Of a stretch of 64,000 nt of DNA, positions 24,201-37,600 are shown in pieces. A program made the translations under genes and the position numbers. Numbering within the stretch: position 1 is the stretch's first letter; every line of letters starts with the position of its first letter. The stretch spans positions 101,040,533 through 101,104,532 of the forward strand of contig OZ023273.1 of assembly GCA_964007475.1 (NCBI GenBank), written 5' to 3'. The notes beneath the pieces were generated by a model that was not told where the DNA came from, ran no database searches, and saw nothing but the letters and a program-made list of their open reading frames with translations. This DNA is from Hybos culiciformis (Eukaryota; Arthropoda; Insecta; Diptera; Hybotidae).

Positions 24201-27200
24201 AGCTGTTGGTATAAGTTCCTTTTTCTTGTTTTTAAAGGAGCGATTTCTATTTATTTACTTTGTTTTATTGTTTAACTGAGCTACCGGCATAATTTTTCTG
24301 CACATAAATATAGCTTAGAGAGTATAAATAAATAAACAACATAACATGTACGAAAATCAGCATTATTATTAAATACAAAAGCAACATTATCAAATAGAAT
24401 AGGAAGTCTAATTATCTGATTGAGTCAAGTGGATTTTTTTTTCTCGAAATAAATTTTCTTTAATTTCTAAAAACTGTGTAATAAATATATTTCGTTTTTC
24501 AAACATTTTCATTAAAATTACTTTTGGGAAGAAACATAATTTATATGGAAATAGTTATCTTTTGTAGAATCAGGGAATTAATTTTTTTTTTTTTGATTTA
24601 ACTCACCAGATTCGGTAGTTTTTTTTTGATTGCTTAATGACGTTACACTACTACTTTCCGCTGATAAGTCTACTGGTAAAGGTAGAGGTGTATCTGAATT
24701 AGATCGTTCATGAATTGATCGTATATTTGGTGATATTGTATTCGAACAACCTGTTGTAGTTTGATTATTGCCGAATATTATACCGCTGAAACCAGTGTTA
24801 GTTGTGCTACCACTTGTAGACGATCCTGAGTGAGTATTAAAATTGAAATATGACAATATTGAACTAGATACAGATCCTGTTTTTTTTTTCAACAATAAGA
24901 TGTGATAAACAGCCAGCGAAATGAAATGAAGAAAATAAATTACGTGACAGAAAGAAGAATGTGAAAGTAATTTGAAATTGAAATTAATTATAAAATTAGT
25001 AGTTTTTAGTTATAAGTATGCAACAAAAATAAATGATAAACGAAGTTTATTATGTAACGCTATAAAAATTTTACCTGCACTGCTGCTAGATCCTACTCTA
25101 CGATGTGCACCAGGTGATGGAGACGGTGATGTATTATGATAAAGTAGAACATTGCTAAGAGGGAGATTAGGTATTCCTGGACTCCCATTATTCTTTTGCG
25201 TCTGATGTGGTCGAGTTTTTGTAGACTCAGATAGTGCAAGCATTTTTTTGACAGCTTGTGGCGAAGCAGTTCCAAACTTAGGTCCTGTTTGACCTGAAGT
25301 AGTTGAGCTGCTATTTCCACTTGTTATACCTTTTTTGCCTTCACTAGTAGAACTTGTGGAACTTGTTGTTGATAAAGTTGGCGAAGGATGACGTTTGCGA
25401 ATTGTTACACCAGTATTTGGCGCAGATCCGAAAGTTGTATTCCCTGTTTGATTTAAATTTGTACTTGGTTCACATTCATATGATAAATTGTGTAAAACAT
25501 CTTCATTGGTCACTACTTTAATATTACTCAAATAAGCTTTGACTCGTCGTACCATTTGAGCTTCTTCATACATTTTCTTTGGGTTTGGTATAGCACCAGA
25601 TTTTTTTCTACGCTTAACAGTTGCATTACCAATTGTTAAACGATTATTACTGATACTGCTGGTTGAATTTCCATGCGAGCCGGCCCCAACACTACTACTG
25701 GCGATTGTCATCATTTGATTTAATGCAATTATAGCGGAATTGCTGGTAGCTTGTCCTTTGGACTCCAGCATCGCAAGTAGGTCTAAAGTTGAAAAACTAC
25801 ACATTGTTGTCAATAAACGAATTTCCTTAGATATCATTCTTAATTTTTCAAAGTTAACTAATTTTTCTATTACGCTGTCGTTACCTAAATGAATAAAAGT
25901 CAAATCTTTTTTGACTACAGGATAAAATGGTATTATTGGATGCTGAGCTAGAAGTTCAGCTGTCACCAGCTGGCGATATTTCGACATATTTCTAGAAGGA
26001 TCCATTAAATCTTGTAAGTCTGTGAATAATTTTTGATATTTTGAAGGAAGTTTTTCCCATGTCTGCCTCAAACGTGTAACGGCAACGTGCCCTAAACCTG
26101 AAATGATTGCAAACATCGAATTGAAATTTCTACACTCTTTGCATTGTCTAGCGATTTTGATAAACTGCTTGATTATTTTCATCCTCCTCACAGAGTTATG
26201 TTCAGAACATATCTCAGTTACAGCCCAAAACATTTCATGATTTACAAGTTTTGAAAATTGTTCCAATACAGGAGTTCCAAAATTTGATTTAATGTCAAAC
26301 AAATCATCAATATATTCTGTGGATTCTATTCGTCGGAAAATATCGAAATCTTGCAGCGTCAACTGCACAGCTATTTCATTAGCATTTAGTTGTAGAAAAT
26401 GAACTTGAGCTTCGCGAACCAATTCTGGAGCTAATTCGTCTGGAACGAGAGTCTCAGTTATTCCATTTGTTTTTAAATAATATCGAGCTGCTATTGTGAT
26501 TCGATCAGATAAGTTTTGTAACTGGTCTGGAAGTCGGCGTTGCTTAACCATTCCACCTTCAGCAACACTGACTTCGCACAACGAAAAATTTGACGAAGTC
26601 TCGTGTATACCAAATTCTTGTAAAGCTAACATAACAACTTCTCGTGCAGTTGTTTCCCTATTAATCAAAAGATATTTACAACTTTGATCAGCCTTATACA
26701 CTTTTAAAACACATTCTGGATAGTCTGCTTGTCGATTATCATCGATAATTATGGTATTCTGACATCCTGCTACTGGAGTGTTTGTGGCAGTTAAGTTTTT
26801 CGATGATGCAGTACTGATTCCTATTGTCGTAGTTAGAGATTTTAAGTCCGGGTTACTGTGAGACTGGTGTAATGCAGCGTCCAATTTTTCTTTTTCAATA
26901 AGATTGTTTGAACAACTACCACTACGCCCGCCTAAAATTCTATTCAAACTATCACTATTATCACCTGGTTCACTATCTAATAAATTGACTATTTCCTTAT
27001 CAGGTATATTTAACATCGATGCTGATTCAATTTCAATTTTTTCACCCAAATTATCAGTTGTAACCAACTGTTGCATGCTATTTGCATTCTTTGGTAACAA
27101 ATTCATTTTAATCAAAGCTTTTTGAATTCGACTTTTCGGTCCCAATGTTATAAAATTTGTTGGGCTGCTATTATGACGACCATCTTTGCGGTTGCTAAGA

Positions 27201-30200
27201 AAGTGTCCCACAAAACTGTCTTTAAATGGCGAATGATGACTATCCACTTGATCTGTTCCTGGCATTGAAAAACGTTGTGTGTTTTTGATTTCAGTGCCAC
27301 GTTTAGTTCGTGGTGAATTGATCACAATAGCCTCATTTTTTAACATTTCTTTGAAAGCTAATAAATTAGTTTTTATCGTTATACTTAAGTGCGTAGATCC
27401 TTTTAACGTTTCCATTGCTTTCGAGTACGTGATATGCTCAAAATTTTGCCGATTAACTTCCAGTATTTGGTCACCACGTTTTAAGCCAATATCTTCGGCT
27501 TTCGATCCTTTATCTACTTTCGAAATAAATAAACCTGAATTACCATTATCGTACCCTCCAATAATTGTGAAATTAAGATCTTCATCACGTGAAGATCTTG
27601 TTAAAGTAATATTTCGAGTTCGAGCTTTCGCTGCACAAGCTATATGTAATAAGCGTAATTGACTATGCATTGAATGTCTTTCTAATCCGGATTCAAATTT
27701 TTCTAGAAACTCCATCATATCTGAATCCATATCAAAGTCTGTAAAATGATTATTAACCCATAATAGAACTACTCTTGTTACTCGGTCTCTTACTTCACTT
27801 ATGGAAGCTTCAAATTTACTCAATTCATCCTCCTGAAACCAGAAAAATAATTGATCTGCAACTCTTTTAGGGTGCTCTATGAATGTACGATGTGTCAGAA
27901 GAAAATCTTCAATATATGTTGAGTCAATTATAGAATTTTCGTCCACAAGTTGTTCTATTAAATGTTCAATTGTACCTCTTATTACAATGTGTGCTCTGCG
28001 ATAATTATCTTGTGCATTCACAATACTAGTAATACCGGATTCTAAACCACCTATTTGCCTTAATTCAGTGACCATCAAAAGTTGGCCATTATCATCTTCA
28101 TGTCGTTTAATATTTTCTTCACCTTGATGCTGTATTCGATAATAATCACTTTGAGTAATGCAAACGAATTGACAATCGTCGCATTTTGTACGCATAACAC
28201 CACGATGGTATAATTTGTCCATTGTAGGTAATATACCAAAACTATCACCAACAATAAGCTCTTCATTATCTCCATTTTGATGTTCGATTTCAACATGACC
28301 ATTTACAAGTACGCTCCAAGAATCTAGTTCTTCACCATCACTCATGACCATTGTACCAGTTTTATCAACAACAGCAAATACCATAACTGAACATAATGCA
28401 CGCCGAACTGCTAATGTCATATTTGTAAAAGCTTTTAAGCCTTGTGTGAATTCTAACAAAACCTCAATATCATCTTCAGTACGTTCTGATGGATCTTTTT
28501 CTAAGCACTCTCGAACAGCATCTCGAACATTTAAGCTCTAAAATGGAAAGTTTTGTTAATATTATCAAATATTTGAGAATAAAACTTATTTTATAATATT
28601 TTTATCTAACTAACATCTATACTTTCAGCTAAATCCTCTTCATCTGAATCAACAACTGATTCAATTAATCCCGATAAATCAACTTCCTCAGGATCTAATG
28701 AAGAACTATGTGCTGAGGTCATTGTATCACTGCCACTGTAGGCAGAACTGGTATCACTTGAATGTGAGCCTCTATTACATTTTTGAAAGAGTTCCGGCCT
28801 ATTTGTGTTAATTTGCTGTAAGTGAAATAATTTACCTTATTAAAATAAAATATTATCAAATAAAAATTAGTTATCAAACATAAATTATTGTCCTAAATTA
28901 AAGATATATTTGAATATTACGTTATATAGGATATGCAAATATTAATTAAATTACTTTATTATGTAAATGTTAGTATAATTTAAAGCAACTAAAATAAATA
29001 ATATGTTTAAATAATAATGACATATACGTATAAACTTACTGCTGGTAATTTTGTGTGATGTTGTGAATCCAAACCAAATTGCCTGTAACAAATGTTTGAT
29101 CCTGTTGTATTAGGGCAAACAACTGCTGGCGTGCTGTTTCTATGAAAATGAGGCATTATAGGATCCATTCCTATAACAGGTGTACTATTTCTATGGTAAT
29201 ATGGAATTGATTCACCTGTTGATTCAATTAAATATGACATTTCTTTTGATTGTTTATTAGGTGAAAATTGTTTATCTTTTAAAATAGCTGTTATGGTACT
29301 TTGGTTATCACTATCTTCACCAGTATCACCAGTACTACTGTTGCCTCCGCCACAATTAGAGTTTCCTTTGGTTGTTATGAATTGTTTTGAATCTATTTGA
29401 TCAACTGATGGATTATTCAAAGTATTATAAGTGGACATTTCTGGATATTCAATCTAATATATAAAAAAAAATTATTGAAATAAAATTAATTGAAAAATTT
29501 ATTCAATATTGTCATTATTTAATGAATTTACTATTTGAAACAATGAATGAAACTAAAGATAAAAAAAATACATTGCACTCTTAAAGTGTTTAGTAGAGTA
29601 TATAGTAGTACACAGTACCATGTTTAAAAAAATATTAAAAAAAAAAATTAATAAAGAAGTGGAAGAAATTTCAAACGATGTACCAGAGTAGTATTGAGGA
29701 CATTACTTTTTTTTCACTTCAACCATTTAATTTGTGGAAATTCAAAGTAGATACTATTAATTACTATTAAATCATATAAATGGGTGAAATAAATACTTAG
29801 TATAGTAATGAATAAGTATTTTTAAATATTTTTCATTTGAATTAAGTTTGTTCTAATCTTAAAAAATAAATACCTTATTATTAAAAAATATAAATTTGTG
29901 AATTATCATACTATAAATCTATGATATTTTCATGCAAATGATTAGCAAAATTTGAAGACTTAACAATAATAATTAGCAAAATTAGCAAAATTTGAAGACT
30001 TAACAATAATAATTATTAAGCTCAATAACAGGGATTTTAAGTTGCATAACTAATTCGTACGTTATACGCCTCTGTTTATTAACAATACAATTTAAATCTT
30101 ATGTTTCATGTTAGTTTTCTTTTATGCAGCTTTCATAATAAATATTAACAATAAACATTTTTTTTTTTTATTTATGTACATAGTAAGGTACTATAAAGTT

Positions 30201-33200
30201 GAAATTAAACCTATTTTATGACTACTCTATAGTGGTTAATCATAATTGTTTTCAAAAATTAAAAGAAATTTTTATTTGTAATTTCTCATTTTTGCGAAAA
30301 CATTAAACATTTTTTTTTGTTTTATATGTTTTATTAAAAGAGAGAAATTAAAATATTTGTAATGTAATTCTATAAACGGTTTTTTTTTCGCAATTACTTG
30401 TATGGTCGTACAACATAAACGGCGGCAATCATTTCACTTTTTCTGTTTTTAAACTCAGCAATTAAATAGTTTTTAAAAGAAATTTTCTTTTGACAACGAT
30501 TTTTAAGGAAATGATAAAAAAAAAGAAACAATTTTCCTGCTATTATTTTCATGAAAATGATATTGAGAAAAAAATGTGCAAAAAAATTAAAAATGAAAAC
30601 TTATATAAAATCGCACAATTTGTGGCACTTAAAGATCGGTATTTCTTTATTATTATTTAAGTTTTTGGTTGTCAAAAAAAGCAGTAATAGAAGTGAGTAA
30701 GTTCTTTATTATTTTTAGAATTGAAAGAAATTATAATGATTTCTTATAATAATTTTTGAATTATTGCAACATTAAAATAAAATAGAAATAATATACATTT
30801 ATGTGGGTATGGTTTAGTAAATAAAATAAATTGTAATGTATTGTAAAAGTAATATTTTAATTATACATGTTAAATAATTAACATATAAGAAAAACATTTT
30901 TAACATATTTTTAGGAGTGTCAATAACATTGTATTCTGAATTTAAAAAAATATAGTTCTTTAAAGTAAATTATTATTTATTTTGAAATTTGATAATCGAA
31001 TTTTTACACTCAATTTATATAACATATAAATAAATAAAAAATATTTAATTTACATTACATGATTATTACAATAGAAATCTCTACCTAAATATATGCAATC
31101 TTGTGCATGAAATGAATGCATCATATTTAAGAAACATATTACAAATGTATTCATTTTATAATTTATGATTGTGTTACTTTGAATTGTTTTATCTATCTAA
31201 TTCCTGAAGTCACACATGCACCCGCGAAACTGTCTTTGGTGGCGTAGCCAAAGGCTAAGTTACGAAAAGAGGGGTTTTAGTCCCTGAAGCCCCCACAGGG
31301 ACAAGTGCAATTTGCTTGCTTAGCCATATGTTAAGTTGTGTAAAAGAAACTTATAAAATAGGAATAACAACTCATAAAGTGTGCATCACATACGAATTTA
31401 ACAGTTCATAGCTAAGTTTCTCAATTTTTGATTTCATTATTTTTTGATTTCATTTTCAAATATTTTGCATTTCGCAAATATTTTTATGAATGCTAGTGTT
31501 ATTTAATGAGGTAAACTAAATATACTTTTGTAGTTGTAGTCGCGTAATTTTTATGTTATTTATAGTAGATTATTGTATATGTTAACTAAATTTGTTATTA
31601 ATTACGAGTTCTGTATACATAAAAACATATTGACACTCGAGTCAATACTAATATCATGAGACCGAAGGTCGAGTGATATAAATTGACAAGTGTCTATGTG
31701 TTTTTGTGTAAATACAGAACGAGTTGTATGACAAATTTTATTAACATATCCAATATACTGTTTTAATGTGCATGTGTAAGGTTACACATTTTTTTTTTAT
31801 TTTTTGTTGGTATTTGTCTGTATTGAAATATTGTGAGAACATCTAAATGATTTCATTATTTACGCTGATGCATCTTAATGATTTCATTATTCACGCAGAT
31901 GCATCTTAATGATTTCATTATTCACGCTGATGCATTGATTGCATGTGTATTGACGCATATAATATTCCATTTAGCGATCTAAATTCTATACTACTAAATA
32001 CAACATACCGACCACATGCCCATTAAAATGTTTTAATAAATTTATTATTTTTACCATTGCAAATTCGTGATAGTGAAAATCAATTTTCCAAAGCTTGATA
32101 AAATAACTACTGTTTCTTATTGATCTCTAAGAACTAGAGTGAATCTCCAAATAGAATTATATCATACAACTATTTAATAGCTAAAGTTTGTGTTTTTTGT
32201 TTTTTTGACACTTTTTGTATTATTATCATAATATTAGTAACATTTATATGTTATTATAATCATTATTTTATTATGCCAATGCTTATGAATTTTAGTCATT
32301 TATTTAATTTTATTAATTTTTTACATTATACAAAAAATTAACAACAAATTATATATTGTTGCTTGTAGTATAAATATAAGTAAAATTTTTATCCATGGGA
32401 GAATTATGAATTTTATTAATAGACAAATTTTTCATATGCTGATAAGAGAAAAATCATTAAGTGGAAATTTAATCAATAGAAACAGTAAATACATAAATAT
32501 ATTGTGTAAACATATATAAATGTACATTGTGCATATATAAAAATCCATAATATATGTACATATAATATGTCGTTAAAATTTTCATTATGACAATAATCAA
32601 ATTAATATGATGGAGCCACTGAACCATATAAAATTCATAGGATGTATAAATCATTTTTAATTCATATTAAAATATACATAATAATAAAATGCAAATTTTT
32701 GTAAACAAAATCCAAAATCTAAAACATATATAACACATATACTAATATTTTTTGGTTAGCTTTCAATAATACGGCAGTTACCATTTTTATATTATAAATA
32801 TGGAATTTTAGCATTGAATTTTCATTGCTATTTTAACAACAGCACTTTTAAAAGAGTTAATTTTGATTTACATATAATATATAAACTAAGATTAAATGGG
32901 TACATTGATGACAAATATAAGTGTACAATATGTATCTTATGATCATTATTTATTTTCAGCTATTTTTTTTTTTGTTGAATATTTACATATTATACATATA
33001 TACTACTGGCATATATTCTTATCTAATCTAGTTTATTTACTTTTTTATTTTACTACATAAAAGTATGCCAATAATATGTGTTTTATAGAATATAAATTGT
33101 TTAATTTTAAATTAGAAACATTCATTGTTCGAATAAAATCATACTGTTATAATTGGAATTTCGCTCAAATGTAAATAATTTTTTGAAGCAATTAACATGT

Positions 33201-34585
33201 TGGATTTTAATAAGATAATAAACATTTCGATATTCCCATTTGGAACAAAAATAATTATTGAAAATATAAATAATAAGTACCTAGTAGATGTTTATTTTTA
33301 TATATTTTCGTGAAACAAATTGTATCTAAAATTTATTTCTATATTATTTCAGAATTATATCTGATTAGAAGTTAGACGTCGAAATGATATTAGTTCGTAA
33401 CTTTCTGATTTAAATGGTTTTCTATAATTTTTTATTAAATCCTTTATATTAACTTCACTTTTCCACAAACTTAGAAAGTAAAAATTGACCCACTTCCCGG
33501 TATCCAATCGAGCTGAAATTTTGCAGATCGCTTTGTCGTCGATGACAATGGACTTTGGCATCGACGCATTCACCTTTATGTTCATTTCACCACCGGGTCC
33601 GCAAACTTAGAAAATCAAAATTGACCCACTTCCCGGTATCCAATCGAGCTGAAATTAAGCACACCACTTTGTACTTGATGACAATTCACTTTGGCATCGA
33701 CACATTCACACTCACACACCTTTATCAATTAAATTCTTTATATCAACTTCACGGTCGTTTCCACAAACTTAGAAAGTCAAAATTGACCCACTTCCCGTTA
33801 TCCAATCGAGCTGAAATTTTGCACATTGCTTTGTCGTCGATGACAATGCACTTTGGCATCGACATATTCACACATACACACACCTTTATTAATTAAATCC
33901 TTTATATTAACTTCAACCCGTTTCCACAAACTTAGAAAGTCAAAATTGACCCACTTCCCGGTATCCAATCGAGCTGAAATTTTGCACATTGGTTTGTCGT
34001 CGATGACAATGCACTTTGGCATCGATACATTCACACACACACACACATCTTTATATTAATTTCAGCACCGGGTCCACAAACTTAGAAAGTGAAAATTGAC
34101 ACACTTCCCGGTATCCAATCGAGCTGAAATTTGGCACATCGTTTTGTCGTCGATGACAATGCACTTTGGCATCACACACTCTTACACACACATTTATTAA
34201 TTAAATTCTTTATATCAACTTCACGGCCGTTTCCACAACCTTAGAAAGTCAAAATTGACCCACTTCCCGGTATCCAATCGAGCTGAAGTTTTGCACATCG
34301 TTTTGTCGTCGATGACAATACATCTTGGCATCGACACATTCACACACACACACACATATATATATGAACTTCAGCACACTTTCCTCAAACTTACAAAATC
34401 AAAAAAGACCCACTTCCCGGTATCCAATCGAGCTGAAATTTACTTTGGCATCACACACACACCTTTATATAAACTTGACCACCTGGTCTGCAAACTTAGT
34501 AAGTCAAAATAGACCCAATTTCCGGTATCCAAACGAGCTAAAATTTCACTTTGACGTCGATAACAATATACTTTGGCATCACAGA

Positions 34586-34624
<39 letters not shown>

Positions 34625-37600
34625 TTATATGAACTTCATATCAATTGCCTCGCATATAAAGGATTTATATCAAAAACTTTGTTTTTATGGGTTGTGTTTT
34701 TTTTCGATAAAATTTGTAGTATTCATTATGTATTCAAATTCATTTATATACTAAGAAATATATGATTCTTTAAATGGTTTCATATTTCTCCCCCTTTTAA
34801 CTAATATCTATTCGTCAAAGAGTGGTGATTAAGCAATTTTTTTAATTTCTAACAATCAAGTAGCTGAATTAGTAAAAAAAATACATTATAAATAAGAAAA
34901 CTACCAATTTTTAAATATACGAAAGATCAAAGGCTTATTATTATAAAAAGATATTATCAATAGATAGGTAGTTAGTTAGCATAGCCGGGCAAAATACATG
35001 CGAATGTAATTTAAATTACAAATTACAAAATACACAAAAATTTACCTCAAATTAAATTACTGAAATTACATTACATTTTTTGTTTAATTAAAAAATACAA
35101 ATTAGTAATTTGAAATTACGCTATTTTTGGTTCCAATTACAATAATGTAATTTAAAATTACAAAATTACAATTACAAATTATCCAGTATTAAAAAAATAA
35201 AATAAAAAATTTAAAATAAAAGTTCTATTGAGATTGAGAAATTAAAACACGAAAAGAAAGCTTACTTTTTTTATTTTATTTGAATTTCTAACACATACGA
35301 ATTTTACAGTTAAGTAAAGAGATAAATTTTTAACGCTAAGTAATTTGAAAGAAGTAAAAGTATTTTGAAATTACAAGTATACAGAAATACAAATTACTAA
35401 ATACAAATTACAAATATGAATTAACGAATTAAAATTACATTCTTCTAATTACGAATCTACCAATGTAATTGAATTACACATTACAAATTACAAAATGTAA
35501 TTGAATTAGTAATTTCGAATTACACTATTTTGAAATTACAAGTATTTTGCCCGCTATGTTAGTTAGTTTTACAAATCGACAGATTTTAATAGCTTTTCTT
35601 TTGTGAAGATTTTTTCTTTCTTAATTTTTTATAATAAAGTAAATTTTTTCAATATATAAGTTTAAAATAACAAAATATTTTGTATATTTAATGACAGCAA
35701 ACCCAATTTATTTTTATAATATCGATAAGGATTATGGTGCAAATAAAAAAAAAATATGAACTGTTTTCAGAATATACATATACTTTTTATATAAATATAG
35801 ACAGGAATAAATAATAAAAAAAAAATAAAATAACAACAATAATTTTAAATTATAATTTATTTATAGAAACTGTTTATGTAGGTCAAAGGAAATTATTTTT
35901 TGTTAAAATAAAATATAATAATATACGTTCCGCACATAATATATATCGTCTGCTCAGAAATGAAACAGCGTATGACATTTATACGTCATTATTTGACAAT
36001 AGCACCATTCGATTCCTCGTACTCGATTTTATAAGTACAACTACTTTGCAATATTCTTAGTGTTGATTAAAATGTGTTTTTTAGATGAAAATTGTACGCT
36101 ACTTGATATTTTTTCATACGTTTTTTTTAATTTTCAAATCTTTAAATTCAAATTACTCGAAACTATACTTTTCATTATACGTTGTTTCATTTCTGAGCAG
36201 GCGATATAATGTTATATTAATGAAAAAGTTTTTTAATTCCACAGAAGAGTTATGCTCATTGAAAGACAACTCAGCAAAGGTTTACCACACAATACCGAAG
36301 TGTTTTTTTATAGACAATTTTCCTTCAAAAATGAAAAATTTACATTTATGAATATTTTCAATTTTCTAAAACTATTCGTCATATAGTGATATTATTATTG
36401 TATTGAAAAAAGAAGAAAATTCTATTTTAAATACGACTTCGCATTAACATAAAATAATAATATTTCTCGAGAGCCTAAATTGTACATATTGATGAAAAAA
36501 ATATAACATAATATCAATTCTAAAACGAAATATTCATGTAGGTACATAGAAATTTTTGAAATTTTTTCGCAAAGTATGTGAACTAGTTAATATGTTTTTT
36601 TTTTTTTTTTAATTTTATAAAAGACTGTCCCTTTTTAATTTAACACATATATGAAACACATAATATATGAAAGTCAACATAATCCTTATCCTACGGCAAA
36701 TTTTGTTGGCCTCTTTTATAAACACACATATACATAATTGTTGTTGTTCCTATTTTAATTAAAATTCTAAATCTTTTGAATTATTTAGTCATAGAAATTT
36801 TTATTGAAAAAAAAAAGATTTGAAAATTTAAATTTAAACTGTTTTTTTAAATACATAATAATAAAAAAAAAATTATAACGAAATTAAAATTTTCAATAAT
36901 TTATAAATGATATATTGTGAATATTTGTCTACAATCTACATGTATTTATTTTTGAATAAAAATCTAATAATAAAAATGAGCACGGATGTATGTAATTTTC
37001 ATTTAAATTTCTTCTGCTCTCAATTACAATATTGGTAAAATTGAATTCAACAAGGTTTAATCCTGCCCCATTTTCAAAATTATTTATTTTTTTCACTTTA
37101 TGTATTGACTTTTTTTAAGTCTCCTATTTGTAAATTAAATCAATTTGTTACTTCATATACAAATTTTTAATGAAATTATCTTTTATTTTTTAAAATTAAA
37201 TTGACTACATATAATTTTTTTTAATAGAATTTATTTCCCTCATAGTTTGTCTAAAACACCTGTGGTTTTATCCACAAATATAATTATATATTTTGGAGTT
37301 TAAATTTTATCATCCACAAAAATACTTAAACTAAAAATAATATCACATAATGAAACCTGATAGAAATGAAAAATTCTGTTGCTTTTATAAAATTTTTACT
37401 TTGGTGGTTTGTTTCGATCTAATATCAAGCTTAGGACTCATATAATAAAAAAAAATTTTAAATTTAAATATCGATTTTTATTTTATTATTATAATATTTT
37501 GGCCTCAAGACGAAAATAAATTAGATGTAAATAAAAGCAAAATGTGCGTTATAATAAACTTACCACTATCATTTCAGATGTTTCAAGAACAAAACATTCA

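Larger units (their letters stand above)
29454..37563 (-). other. Gef26 intron 3, ~8.1 kb, repeat-rich
   Basis: No coding exon seen. It contains a roughly 43-bp duplication (29947-30015), the foldback family copy 2 (31577-32029), a GC-richer patch (31205-31330), a minisatellite (33420-34640), a hAT-like MITE (34980-35558) and another inverted-repeat element (35943-36207). The small frames here (for example 32469-32654 and 36085-36351) are chance. Confidence 0.65.

Noticed and set aside
26496..27662. + strand frames opposite the Gef26 main exon (also 28344-28541), and alternate minus frames at 25093-25320 and 28075-28302
   Set aside because: Shadows of the Gef26 coding sequence; no independent features.
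31205..31330. tRNA or SINE head
   Set aside because: No cloverleaf or box A/box B arrangement could be recognised.
33355..34765. Several 60-146-codon frames on both strands
   Set aside because: They repeat the minisatellite unit in different frames; both strands are open only because the unit lacks stops.
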